9,512 nucleotides of DNA from Pseudomonadota bacterium (GCA_021812845.1 JAKAML010000030.1:1-9512), one strand, 5' to 3'. Counted from the stretch's first letter, positions 1 to 7,259 are shown. A program made the numbers and translations. The notes: generated from the letters alone by a model not told the origin.

Positions 1-75
1 GTGACGTCCCGGCGTGGCTGAGCAGCGATTGATCGAGCCAAAGGCAGATTTCATCTAGTTGCTTCCGCCCTGCTT

Positions 76-348
76 TTGCTTGCGTTCAGTAATCTCGGCG
101 GCATCGTCGGGCCCAGCTCGCTGCCGTTCGCCGTGCGCTCGGCGACGCTGGCTGGCAAAAGGGTTCCGATCTGCGTTCTCGCACTCGACGCGACGAGCCG
201 GCAAGGCATCGAGATCTACGGCACCGCGCAGTTCACGGCCCGCAACTGCGGCGCCTAGGCAAATCCCGCCGACGGCAGCGGCATGAAGCAGTTCGGCGCC
301 GCGACGGGTCGGGCGCGGCAGTTCGGCGTCACGGGCGGCTTCAGCAGT
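76..348 (+). pseudogene. Degraded TadG-like pilus-assembly protein fragment
   Basis: A single reading frame carries a short stretch (about 150-255) reading VPICVLALDATSRQGIEIYG followed by TAQFTARNCGA, then a TAG stop at 256-258. It resumes in the same frame as ANPADGSGMKQFGAATGRAR and QFGVTGGFS, up to about 345. The pattern of a Cys followed by a Leu-rich 'CVLAL' strand, a Gly-x-Ala strand and 'NC' resembles the repeated C-terminal beta segments of TadG-like proteins of the Tad/Flp pilus locus. In that family a Trp or Val followed by Asn would be expected at the stop, so TGG to TAG is a plausible inactivating change. Upstream of about 120 the frame shows only a hydrophobic stretch (LVASALLLLAF), a possible TTG start at 76 and a stop at 19-21; positions 1-75 otherwise hold nothing I recognise. 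The family call rests on recognised pattern only. The alternative is a small unrelated 60-residue protein ending at 258. Confidence 0.45.
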
Positions 349-373
349 GCGGGATCCTCGCCTCGGCCCCCGC

Positions 374-1159
374 TCAATCGATGTCGAGATCGACCCAGGC
401 GGGGACGTGGTCGGACGGCTTCTCCCAGCCGCGCGGGAACGTGTCGATGCCGGCCGCGGTCATGCGGTCGGCAGCCGCGGGCGACAGCAGCAGGTGGTCG
501 ATGCGGATGCCGTCGTTCTTCTGGAACGCGCCGGCCTGGTAGTCCCAGAAGGTATAGAAGCCGGGCCCGGGATGGCAGGCACGGACGGCGTCGGTGAGGC
601 CGAGCGCGACGAGCCGGCGCCACGCGGCGCGGCTCTCGGGCTGGAACAGGGCGTCCGAGGTCCAGGCGTCGGGCCGCTTGGCGTCGGCGCGCTCGGGGAT
701 GACGTTGTAGTCGCCGGCGAGCACGAACGGGATCTCGTCGTCGAGCATGGCGCGGGCGTGCGCCTCGAGCCGTGCCATCCAGGCGAGCTTGTAGGCGAAC
801 TTGCCGGTGCCGATCGGGTTGCCGTTGGGTAGGTAGAGGCAGCCGACGCGCAGGCTGCCGCCGGCGGGCGACACGACGGCCTCGATGTAGCGGGACTGCT
901 CGTCCGTATCGTCGCCGGGCAGGCGGCGGGCGACGTCGTCGAACGGCAGCTTCGACAGCAGCGCGACGCCGTTGAAGCCCTTCTGGCCGTGGGTCGCGAC
1001 GTTGTAGCCGAGGGCCTGGAACGCCTCGGCTGGGAAGCCCTCGTCGACCGATTTGATCTCCTGCAGGCAGACCACGTCGGGGGCGGCGTCCCTCAGGTAC
1101 GCGGCCGCCGTCTCGAGCCGCGCCTTGACGCCGTTGATGTTCCAGGTGGTGATGCGCAT
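374..1159 (-). CDS. xthA: Exodeoxyribonuclease III family AP endonuclease
   Basis: Predicted 261-residue cytosolic DNA-repair enzyme of the EEP (exonuclease-endonuclease-phosphatase) superfamily. Members cut the backbone 5' of abasic sites and trim 3' blocks in base excision repair. The start MRITTWNING is the canonical family N-terminus. Metal and catalytic residues are all present: Glu34 in LQEIK, Tyr109 in YLPNG, Asp150/Asn152 in GDYN, Asp221 in RIDHLL, and Asp250-His251 in SDHVP. The length is normal for the family. The frame stays open upstream to a GTG at 1210, but that extension runs through a palindromic repeat and encodes nothing family-like, so ATG 1159 is preferred. No good Shine-Dalgarno sequence precedes this ATG. 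It lies 105 bases downstream of erpA on the same strand, so it is probably co-transcribed with it. Its 3' end abuts the converging pilus-gene relic. Confidence 0.95.
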   Translation of the reverse strand: MRITTWNINGVKARLETAAAYLRDAAPDVVCLQEIKSVDEGFPAEAFQALGYNVATHGQKGFNGVALLSKLPFDDVARRLPGDDTDEQSRYIEAVVSPAGGSLRVGCLYLPNGNPIGTGKFAYKLAWMARLEAHARAMLDDEIPFVLAGDYNVIPERADAKRPDAWTSDALFQPESRAAWRRLVALGLTDAVRACHPGPGFYTFWDYQAGAFQKNDGIRIDHLLLSPAAADRMTAAGIDTFPRGWEKPSDHVPAWVDLDID

Positions 1160-1165
1160 GGGCCG

Positions 1166-1258
1166 TGTCATCCCGGGGCTCGGCCCCGGGATCCAGCCCC
1201 CCACGGGCACGGGTAGACGAGGTGAGATGGATCCCGGGCACGGAGGCCCGGGATGACA
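1166..1258. repeat. Extragenic double-hairpin palindromic repeat
   Basis: Two related arms face each other. The left arm at 1166-1195 begins tgtcatcccggg and ends cccgggatcca; the right arm at 1228-1258 is nearly its reverse complement. Each arm is itself a hairpin: 1170-1192 has a perfect 10-bp stem (atcccggggc) with a 3-base loop, and 1231-1254 has a perfect 9-bp stem (atcccgggc) with a 6-base loop. About 32 bases separate the arms. Repeats starting 'GTCATCCCGGG' and ending 'CCCGGGATCCA' are, from general knowledge, frequent between genes in alphaproteobacterial genomes. Here it fills the gap between erpA and xthA and may terminate, attenuate or stabilise their shared transcript. That role is inferred. 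Confidence 0.85.
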
Positions 1259-1264
1259 GCGGGA

Positions 1265-1609
1265 TCAGATCGTGAAGCTCGTCCCGCAGCCGCAGGAGGC
1301 TACAGCGTTGGGGTTCCTGATCTTGAAGGTGGCGCCGATCAGGTCGTCGACGTAGTCGATCTCGGAGCCCGCCATGTACTGGAGCGAGACCTGATCGACG
1401 AGGACGGTGGCGCCGGCGCGCTCGATCACGAAATCGTCGGCGTCGGCCGACGGCACGAGGTCGAACTTGTACTGGAAGCCCGAGCAGCCGCCGCCCTCGA
1501 CCGAGACGCGGAACATCTTGTTGCTCGGCTCGGTGGCGACGATCTGGGCGATGCGGCGGGCGGCGCGCTCGGACAAGGTGACGGCGGCGACGGCTTCGGC
1601 GGTGGTCAT
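1265..1609 (-). CDS. erpA: A-type iron-sulfur cluster carrier/insertion protein
   Basis: A 114-residue HesB/IscA-family protein that receives Fe-S clusters from the scaffold and delivers them to target apoproteins in the cytosol. The three cluster-binding cysteines are visible: Cys42 in GGGCSGFQY, and Cys106 and Cys108 in the C-terminal SCGCGTSF motif. The full length is typical of ErpA/IscA (about 105-120 residues). The start MTTAEAVAAVTLSERAARRI is chosen because a GGAG Shine-Dalgarno sequence (complement of 1616-1619) lies 6 bases upstream of the ATG, and the family fold begins with 'VTLSERAA'. The frame stays open far upstream but that part reads antisense to dgt. The gene is transcribed divergently from dgt, with xthA downstream. 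Whether it is ErpA or another A-type carrier cannot be settled by motif alone; ErpA is favoured by its neighbours and by the absence of isc genes. Confidence 0.9.
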   Translation of the reverse strand: MTTAEAVAAVTLSERAARRIAQIVATEPSNKMFRVSVEGGGCSGFQYKFDLVPSADADDFVIERAGATVLVDQVSLQYMAGSEIDYVDDLIGATFKIRNPNAVASCGCGTSFTI

Positions 1610-1618
1610 TTCGATCTC

Positions 1619-1632
1619 CAGGGCGGGCCCTG
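1619..1632 (-). other. Small hairpin at erpA ribosome binding site
   Basis: The sequence caggg-cggg-ccctg forms a 5-bp stem with a 4-base loop in the erpA leader. Its edge overlaps the first base of the GGAG Shine-Dalgarno sequence (1616-1619 on the complement). Just upstream in the leader is an 11-base direct repeat, ggctgcgggcg, at 1640-1650 and 1651-1661. The hairpin could modulate translation, but so short a GC stem is expected by chance in such DNA. Confidence 0.25.
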
Positions 1633-1709
1633 TCGGGAAGGCTGCGGGCGGGCTGCGGGCGGAGCGGCGGCATCTTGACGGTTGCCGCGCCGGACAAATC
1701 AACTCAAGG

Positions 1710-1737
1710 AAGATAGGGTCTCGCCGACCCAAGTCAA
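1710..1737 (-). promoter_or_regulatory. Candidate sigma70-type promoter for erpA
   Basis: Read on the minus strand, TTGACT (complement of 1732-1737) is followed after 16 bases by TATCTT (complement of 1710-1715). The -35 matches the TTGACA consensus at five of six positions and the -10 is a fair match to TATAAT. This is the least GC-rich part of the erpA-dgt gap. It implies a transcript start near 1703 and a leader of about 95 bases before the erpA ATG. The spacer holds a perfect 5-bp inverted repeat, gggtc-tcgcc-gaccc (1716-1730), which could be an operator. This is a pattern call only. Confidence 0.5.
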
Positions 1738-1855
1738 ATCCGCGCCGGGGCTCGAACGGGCTCCGGCGGGCGGCGGCGAGGCGCGGAGGGCGGCGCCGGG
1801 GCACGAGCGCGGCATCGGCCGAGCACGATCCGGGGGCCTCGAAGCAGGTGGCGGA

Positions 1856-3094
1856 ATGGTCATTCACCTGAGGCGGCCGGCGGACGAAAAGGCGGCCGGG
1901 TACGGCGAGGGGCTCGCGCCCGGCGAGCGGCGTCCGGCGGGCTACGCGGCGAGCGGCATCGCGTCGCGGGGGCGCGAGAGGGCCGAGCCCGACTGCCCGA
2001 CCCGCAGCCCGTTCCAGCGCGACAGGGACCGGGTGCTGCACGCCTCGTCGTTCCGCCGGCTGACCTACAAGACACAGGTGTTCCTCTACCACGAGGGCGA
2101 CCACTACCGGACGCGGCTGACGCACAGCCTCGAAGTGGCGCAGATCGCGCGCACGGTCTCGCGGCAGTTGCGGCTCGACGAGGATCTGGCGGAGGCTTTG
2201 GCGCTGGCCCACGACCTCGGCCATCCGCCGTTCGGGCACGCCGGCGAGCAGGCGCTCGACCGCGCCATGGCCGAGCATGGGGGCTTCGACCACAACGCCC
2301 AGTCGCTCAGGATCGTGACCCGTCTCGAGCACAAGTACCAGGGCTTCGACGGTCTGAACCTCGCCTGGGAGACGCTGGAGGGGCTCGCCAAGCACAATGG
2401 GCCGCTCGCGGCGGGACGCGGCGACGCGGTGCGCAAGGTGGCGGCGGGCGTCGAGGGGTGGCGGAGCCTCGAGCTCGGCCGCTGGGCAGCGGGGGAAGCG
2501 CAGGCGGCGGCGCTGGCGGACGACATCGCCTATGCCACGCACGACATCGACGACGGATTGCGCGCCGGGCTGATCGCGGTCGAGGATCTCGCCGCGGTGC
2601 CGCTCGTCGGGCCGGCCGTCGAGGCGGCGCGGCAGAAGGGCATCGCGGCGGGCGACGGGCGGCGGGTCTACGAGATCACGCGGCGGATGATCACGGCGAT
2701 GATCCGCGACTGCGTGACCGAGAGCCGGGCACGTCTCGCCGCGCTGGCGCCGGCGACGGCGGACGACATCCGCGCTGCCGCGGGGCCGGTGGTCGCGTTC
2801 CCGGCGGATGCGGCGGCCGATCTCGCGGCGCTGAAGGCGTTCCTGTTCGCGCGCGTCTACCGCCACCCGCGCGTCGACCGCATCATGGCTGACGCCGGCA
2901 GCATCGTGGCCGACCTGTTCCGCCGCTACATGGCCGATGACGCCGCGCTGCCCGAGACGTGGCGGCGCTCGGCCGTGGGCCTCGATCCGCGCCGGCGGGC
3001 GCGACTCGTCGCCGATTTCGTTTCCGGCCAGACCGACCGCTTCGCCATCGCCGAGCACCGGCGGCTGTTTGACGCCACCCCGGAATTGCGATAG
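1856..3094 (+). CDS. dgt: Deoxyguanosinetriphosphate triphosphohydrolase-like protein
   Basis: Predicted 412-residue cytosolic HD-domain enzyme that splits dNTPs into deoxynucleoside and tripolyphosphate, trimming nucleotide pools. The family signature is clear: SPFQRDRDRVLHASSFRRL near residue 50, then YHEGDHYRTRLTHSLEVAQIAR with the first HD-domain His (H90). LALAHDLGHPPFGHAGEQAL carries His119-Asp120 plus His123 and His128, and ADDIAYATHDIDDG supplies the downstream Asp. The length is usual for the class of about 400 residues. The ATG at 1856 is chosen because AGGTGG (1846-1851) sits just before it and the family N-terminus begins shortly after. An open extension back to a TTG at 1682 is Arg/Gly-rich, unlike the family, and would cover the erpA promoter region. 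The enzyme may act on several dNTPs rather than dGTP alone, as is common outside enterobacteria. It is divergent from erpA and followed by argS after 202 bases. Confidence 0.92.
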   Translation: MVIHLRRPADEKAAGYGEGLAPGERRPAGYAASGIASRGRERAEPDCPTRSPFQRDRDRVLHASSFRRLTYKTQVFLYHEGDHYRTRLTHSLEVAQIARTVSRQLRLDEDLAEALALAHDLGHPPFGHAGEQALDRAMAEHGGFDHNAQSLRIVTRLEHKYQGFDGLNLAWETLEGLAKHNGPLAAGRGDAVRKVAAGVEGWRSLELGRWAAGEAQAAALADDIAYATHDIDDGLRAGLIAVEDLAAVPLVGPAVEAARQKGIAAGDGRRVYEITRRMITAMIRDCVTESRARLAALAPATADDIRAAAGPVVAFPADAAADLAALKAFLFARVYRHPRVDRIMADAGSIVADLFRRYMADDAALPETWRRSAVGLDPRRRARLVADFVSGQTDRFAIAEHRRLFDATPELR

Positions 3095-3111
3095 CCCCGC
3101 CCGAGTCCGTC

Positions 3112-3264
3112 TCGTCCCCGCTCCCCGCTTGCGGAGGGAGGGTCAGGGTGCGGGGCGGCGGCTCCACGGCCTGAGCAAGCGGCCGTCCCTCACTCCGACC
3201 CACTCCCAATGCAAGTGCAGGGCATGGGGAGAGCGGGCGTCCATTCTCCCTCCTCCGACCCTCC
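3112..3264. repeat. Degenerate extragenic palindromic repeat between dgt and argS
   Basis: This non-coding stretch holds a hairpin ctccccgc-tt-gcggaggg at 3121-3138, followed by agggtcagggtgcgggg. Further on are opposite-sense relatives of that tail: ccctcactccgacccactcc (about 3187-3207) and ctccctcctccgaccctcc (about 3246-3264). This layout resembles the common alphaproteobacterial intergenic repeat built around 'ctccccgcttgcggggag' and 'ccctcaccctaaccctctcc', here with several mismatches. It differs in sequence from the repeat near 1166-1258. The stems could act as a weak terminator after dgt, but no T-run follows. Confidence 0.6.
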
Positions 3265-3268
3265 AGGT

Positions 3269-3283
3269 GGCGCCATCGGCGCC
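3269..3283 (+). other. Hairpin just upstream of argS ribosome binding site
   Basis: ggcgcc-atc-ggcgcc forms a perfect 6-bp stem with a 3-base loop. It ends 2 bases before the argS Shine-Dalgarno sequence GAAGGA (3286-3291), which lies 5 bases before the ATG at 3297. It could mark the boundary of the repeat or influence translation start; neither is shown. Confidence 0.4.
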
Positions 3284-3296
3284 GTGAAGGACAACC

Positions 3297-5093
3297 ATGA
3301 ACGTCTACCAGCACGTCGAGGGCCGCATCGCGGCGCTCGTCAGGGATCTGCAGGCCGAGGGCCGGCTGCCGGCCGAGCTGGTGCTGCCGCCGGTCGAGGT
3401 GGAGGCGCCGCGCGATCCGTCGCACGGCGATCTGGCGTCGAACGTCGCGATGGTGCTCGCGAAGCCCGCCCGGATGAAGCCGCGCGACATCGCGGAGCTG
3501 ATCGTCGCCCGGCTCGCGGCCGAGCCCGACGTGGCGGCGGCGGGCGTGGCGGGACCGGGGTTCGTCAACCTGACGCTCGGGCCCGAGGTGTGGCGGCGCG
3601 TGCTGTCGGCGATCCTCGCGGACGGAGAGCGCTACGGACGCGGCGGGCTCGGCAACGGCGAGACGGTCAACATCGAGTACGTGTCGGCGAACCCCACGGG
3701 GCCGATGCACATCGGTCATTGCCGCGGCGCGGTGTTCGGCGACGCGCTGGCGAACCTCATGGGTTTCGCGGGCTACAAGGTCACGCGGGAATACTACATC
3801 AACGACGCCGGGGCACAGGTCGACAAGCTCGGCCGCTCGGCGATCCTCAGGTATCGCGAGGCGCTGGGCGAGGCGATCGGCGAGATCCCGGAGGGGCTCT
3901 ATCCGGGCGACTACCTGAAGCCCGTCGGCGCAGCGCTGGCGAAAAAGCACGGCAAGGCGCTGCTGAATAAATCGCCCGAGGAGCAGATGGCGATCGGCCG
4001 CGACGCCGCGATCGCCATGCTGATGGACGAGGTGCGCGCCGACCTCGCGGCGCTCGACATCCGCCACGACGTGTTCTTCTCCGAGCGGTCGATGACGACG
4101 GGCGGGCGCGACCAGATCGAGGCGGCGATCGCCGACCTCCGCTCGCGCGGGCTCATCTTCGAGGGCCGGCTCGAGAAGCCGAAGGACCACGACGACGGCG
4201 AATGGGAGGATCGCGAGCAGACACTGTTCCGCTCGACGGTCTTCGGCGACGACACCGACCGGGCGCTGATGAAGTCGGACGGCAGCTACACCTATTTCGC
4301 GGGCGACGTCGCCTACCACTTCGACAAGATCGAACGGGGGTTCGACCACTACGTCGATGTGCTCGGAGCCGACCATATCGGCTACATTCCGCGCCTCGTG
4401 GCGGCGTTCGCGGCGCTGGCGGGCGGCGAGACGAAGCTCAAGGAGCGGCGGACGACCGGCGGCAAGGCCGACCTCGCCGTGCTCGTCTGTCAGCTCGTCA
4501 AGGTGATGCGCGCGGGCGAGATCGTGCGCATGTCGAAGCGGGCCGGAACGTTCGTCGCGCTCAGGGACGTGGTCGACGAGGTCGGCCGCGACCCGGTGCG
4601 CTTCATGATGCTCTACCGCAAGAACGACGCGCCGCTCGACTTCGATCTCGCCAAGGTGGTCGAGCAGTCGAAGGACAATCCGGTCTTCTACGTTCAGTAC
4701 GCCCACGCACGGGCGGCGAGCGTGTTCGCCAAGGCCGCGGAGGCCCATCCCGGGCTCGGCCTCGACCGCGCCGCGCTCGCGGGCGCGGACCTGACGCGTC
4801 TCGACGATCCGGGCGAGATTGCGCTGGTCAAGGAGCTCGCGCTGTTCCCAAAGCTGATCGCCGGCGCGGCGGCGGCCCGGGAGCCGCATCGGATCGCGTT
4901 CTACCTCTATGATTTGGCTTCCAATTTCCATGGCCAGTGGTCGCGCGGCAACGATTCGCCACATTTGCGCTTCATACAGCCCGATGATCGGGAGACCACA
5001 GCCGCACGACTGGCCCTCGTCGCCGCCACCCGGCAGGTGATATCCTCAGGGCTTTCGGTCCTCGGCGTCGAGGCGCCCGATGTGATGCGCTAG
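3297..5093 (+). CDS. argS: Arginyl-tRNA synthetase
   Basis: Class I aminoacyl-tRNA synthetase of 598 residues that charges tRNA-Arg in the cytosol. In order: an N-terminal Add-1-type domain (about 1-110, with [11 protein letters not shown] at 41-51), and the catalytic Rossmann fold with the [11 protein letters not shown] motif, in which HIGH is at residues 138-141. Next come [15 protein letters not shown] (327-341) and the degenerate KMSKS loop [10 protein letters not shown] (411-420), followed by [17 protein letters not shown]. The C-terminal helical DALR anticodon-binding domain begins around [12 protein letters not shown] and ends in ...EAPDVMR. The GAAGGA ribosome binding site five bases upstream fixes the start. 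The length and motifs look intact. It lies 54 bases upstream of the SPOR gene with no visible terminator between, so read-through into the cell-envelope genes is likely. Confidence 0.97.
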   Translation: MNVYQHVEGRIAALVRDLQAEGRLPAELVLPPVEVEAPRDPSHGDLASNVAMVLAKPARMKPRDIAELIVARLAAEPDVAAAGVAGPGFVNLTLGPEVWRRVLSAILADGERYGRGGLGNGETVNIEYVSANPTGPMHIGHCRGAVFGDALANLMGFAGYKVTREYYINDAGAQVDKLGRSAILRYREALGEAIGEIPEGLYPGDYLKPVGAALAKKHGKALLNKSPEEQMAIGRDAAIAMLMDEVRADLAALDIRHDVFFSERSMTTGGRDQIEAAIADLRSRGLIFEGRLEKPKDHDDGEWEDREQTLFRSTVFGDDTDRALMKSDGSYTYFAGDVAYHFDKIERGFDHYVDVLGADHIGYIPRLVAAFAALAGGETKLKERRTTGGKADLAVLVCQLVKVMRAGEIVRMSKRAGTFVALRDVVDEVGRDPVRFMMLYRKNDAPLDFDLAKVVEQSKDNPVFYVQYAHARAASVFAKAAEAHPGLGLDRAALAGADLTRLDDPGEIALVKELALFPKLIAGAAAAREPHRIAFYLYDLASNFHGQWSRGNDSPHLRFIQPDDRETTAARLALVAATRQVISSGLSVLGVEAPDVMR

Positions 5094-5147
5094 GATCCCG
5101 ATTCTCCGGGGCTTGTGCGCAGCGTTGGTACAAGGGGATTTCAGGCG

Positions 5148-7241
5148 ATGTCACGGTCGAACGGTCCTGCGACGCAGCCGGGCACCCAGCCGGGAGGGTG
5201 GCCGCACGCGCGGACCACGACCCAGCCGGGCCAGCACCAGGGTTACGAGCAGGATTCGCAGGGCCGCTGGCCGGCGCAGGGTCAGATGCCCCAGGGTCAG
5301 ATGCCCCACGGACACGGGGCCCACGGCCAGCCGACGGCCTACGGCGGGCACGCCGCCCAGCCCGGCTATGTGGCGGCCGGCTATCCCGCACACGCCGCTC
5401 CCGCCTATCCGGCGTCTGCGCCGCAGCAGCCCGCACCGACCTATCAGCCGGCGAGCCAGGGCCACGACGCCTACGGTCGTCCGGCGCCGGGCGGCGGCCA
5501 GTCCTACGGCGCGCAACCGGCCTATGCGCCGCAATTCGATGCCTACGTGCCGCCGAGCCAGGGCCAGGGCGCCGCCCGCTATCCGGGCGGCGGCACGACC
5601 GGCGGCCACCCCGCGCAGGAGCTGTCGAGCCTGCAGCGCCATCCGGCGCCGGCGCCGGCGGCGCTGCCGGAGCTGCGCGGCGCGCACTACGACAGCCCCC
5701 AGCCGTTCGACCAGTGGGCGGGGGCGGGCTACGCGCCGGAGCGGACCGCGGCCCCCGATCAGCGCGGCTACGATCTCGGCGGCTACGCGCCGGCCCAGCC
5801 TGCCATGCCGTCGCTGGAGCCCGGCCACGTCGATCGCGGCGGCGACTGGAGCCAGCGCGACGGTGCCGGCGTCGACATCTATGGCCAGCCCCTCGGCTAT
5901 GCCCAGCCAGCCTATCCGACGGAGTACCAGGGCGACTATCAGGATCCCTACCGGCACGGCGAGGCCGGAGGGTTCGGGACCGCGCCGCTGCGCGATCCGC
6001 ACGGATACGCGCAGCCGGGCGCCGGCCACGGGGCGAACTTCGGTCATCAGGCCCAGCACGGGCAGGGCCACGCGGGCCCGGACTACGGGGAGCCGGTGCC
6101 GCAGGGGTACGCGGCGAGCGGCCACCCGCTTCAGACGCGCGCCGCACCGGGCGCCGGGGGCGAGATCGAGCCGGCCTATCAGCATCAGCACGAGGACGGC
6201 GGCGAACTCGAGTTCGAGGAGCCCAAGCCGGCGCGGCGCTGGGGACTGATCGCCGCCTCGCTGGTCGGGGCGGTCGCGGTCGGCGCGGGCGTCGCCTACG
6301 GCTACCGGATGGTGACCGGACAGTCCGGCGGCGCGGCCACGCCCGTGGTCAAGAGTGCCAGCGCGCCGGCCAAGATCAAGCCCGCCGATCCCGGCGGCAA
6401 GCAATTCCCCCACGCCGACAGCAAGATCATGGGGCGGCTCAACGACCAGGGCGCTCCGGCCGCAGCGACCGGTCCGGCGCCGACGCCGCCGCCTTCCACG
6501 ACCGCGAGCGACGCCGACCAGGGCGGCGCGCGCAAGGTGCAGACCATGGTCATCGGCCGCGACGGCACCATCGTGCCAAACGCGCCGCCGGCCGAGGCGC
6601 CGAAGGTCGCCGCCGCACCGCAGGCGGTTGCCGTCCCCGGCATGACGATCGTCGACGGCTTCGGCGGCCGTCCGCCGTCCGCAGCCCTCGCCAATGGCGC
6701 GCCACCGCCGGCCGCAGGCCTCGGCGGTCCGCCTGTCGCAGCGCCGCCCGCCGCTGCGCGCCCGGTCGTCGTCAATCCGCCCGTTGCAGCGCCCTCCGCG
6801 CGTCCGGTGGTCACGGCCAAGGCGCCGCCGCCGGTGGCCGAGGCCGAGGCGCCGGCCGTCGCCGCGAAGCCCGCCACGCCCGCGGCTCCGAAGGTCGCCG
6901 TGCCGAAGAAGGTCGCGGCGGCGAGCCCGCCGCCCGCATCCGCATCCGCCGGCGCGTCGGCGGCCGCGGCTGGCGCCAACGGCTACGTCGCCGTGCTGGC
7001 CTCGGTGCCGGCGTCGCAGAAGAGCAGCATGGACGCGCTGAAGCAGTTCGCCGACATGCAGCAGAAGTACGGCACCGCGCTCGCCAACAAGACGCCCGAG
7101 GTGCGCGAGGCCAATCTCGGCGACAAGGGCACCTACCACCGGTTGCTGGTCGGGCCGCCCGGCTCGCGCGAGCAGGCCGGACAGCTCTGCACCCAGCTCA
7201 AGGCCGCCGGCTACGGGAGCTGCTGGGTGACGGCGTACTGA
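5148..7241 (+). CDS. SPOR domain-containing single-pass membrane protein
   Basis: Predicted 697-residue inner-membrane protein. Residues 1-340 are low-complexity, rich in Gln, Gly, Pro, Ala and Tyr with recurring GY, PAYP, AYG and YAQP units, and likely disordered in the cytoplasm. A charged stretch (ELEFEEPKPARR) precedes one membrane segment at about 365-389 (GLIAASLVGAVAVGAGVAYG), giving an N-in orientation. A Pro/Ala-rich periplasmic linker follows (about 390-611), then a C-terminal SPOR domain (612-697, from GYVAVLASVPASQKSSMDAL to GYGSCWVTAY). SPOR domains bind denuded septal glycan, so a division-site role, FtsN-like in layout, is likely; orthology to FtsN is not claimed. ATG 5148 is chosen over a GTG at 5115 because AAGGGG (5132-5137) precedes it, though at a loose spacing of 10 bases. 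Two Cys in the SPOR domain could form a disulfide. Its neighbours argS, nagZ and scpA match the usual rhizobial setting. Confidence 0.85.
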   Translation: MSRSNGPATQPGTQPGGWPHARTTTQPGQHQGYEQDSQGRWPAQGQMPQGQMPHGHGAHGQPTAYGGHAAQPGYVAAGYPAHAAPAYPASAPQQPAPTYQPASQGHDAYGRPAPGGGQSYGAQPAYAPQFDAYVPPSQGQGAARYPGGGTTGGHPAQELSSLQRHPAPAPAALPELRGAHYDSPQPFDQWAGAGYAPERTAAPDQRGYDLGGYAPAQPAMPSLEPGHVDRGGDWSQRDGAGVDIYGQPLGYAQPAYPTEYQGDYQDPYRHGEAGGFGTAPLRDPHGYAQPGAGHGANFGHQAQHGQGHAGPDYGEPVPQGYAASGHPLQTRAAPGAGGEIEPAYQHQHEDGGELEFEEPKPARRWGLIAASLVGAVAVGAGVAYGYRMVTGQSGGAATPVVKSASAPAKIKPADPGGKQFPHADSKIMGRLNDQGAPAAATGPAPTPPPSTTASDADQGGARKVQTMVIGRDGTIVPNAPPAEAPKVAAAPQAVAVPGMTIVDGFGGRPPSAALANGAPPPAAGLGGPPVAAPPAAARPVVVNPPVAAPSARPVVTAKAPPPVAEAEAPAVAAKPATPAAPKVAVPKKVAAASPPPASASAGASAAAAGANGYVAVLASVPASQKSSMDALKQFADMQQKYGTALANKTPEVREANLGDKGTYHRLLVGPPGSREQAGQLCTQLKAAGYGSCWVTAY
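5277..5306 (+). repeat. Perfect 15-base tandem duplication in SPOR gene
   Basis: cagggtcagatgccc occurs twice back to back (5277-5291, 5292-5306), each copy encoding Gln-Gly-Gln-Met-Pro within the disordered N-terminus. The copies are identical and in frame, consistent with a recent slippage event and a possible site of length variation between strains. Confidence 0.85.
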
Positions 7242-7259
7242 GCGCGGACCTCTGTCGCG

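Noticed and set aside
1160..1210. GTG start at 1210 for xthA, adding 17 residues
   Set aside because: The added residues come from the palindromic repeat, and family members start at MRI(T/A)TWN.
255..1697. 480-codon minus-strand frame overlapping xthA and erpA in another frame
   Set aside because: Arg-rich shadow of xthA and erpA without domain features.
1675..1703. TTGACG at 1675-1680 as the -35 of a dgt promoter
   Set aside because: No acceptable -10 hexamer is found 16-18 bases downstream, so the dgt promoter is left unassigned.
1610..3058. Long N-terminal extension of the erpA frame opposite dgt
   Set aside because: The erpA ATG has a clear GGAG site and the family N-terminus; the extension is antisense to dgt and crosses the candidate promoter.
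3095..3296. Intrinsic terminator after dgt
   Set aside because: Stems are imperfect and not followed by a run of T, and the sequence matches a repeat family better.
2883..4964. 693-codon minus-strand frame opposite dgt and argS
   Set aside because: Antisense shadow of argS, with Arg/Val/His-rich composition and no motif.
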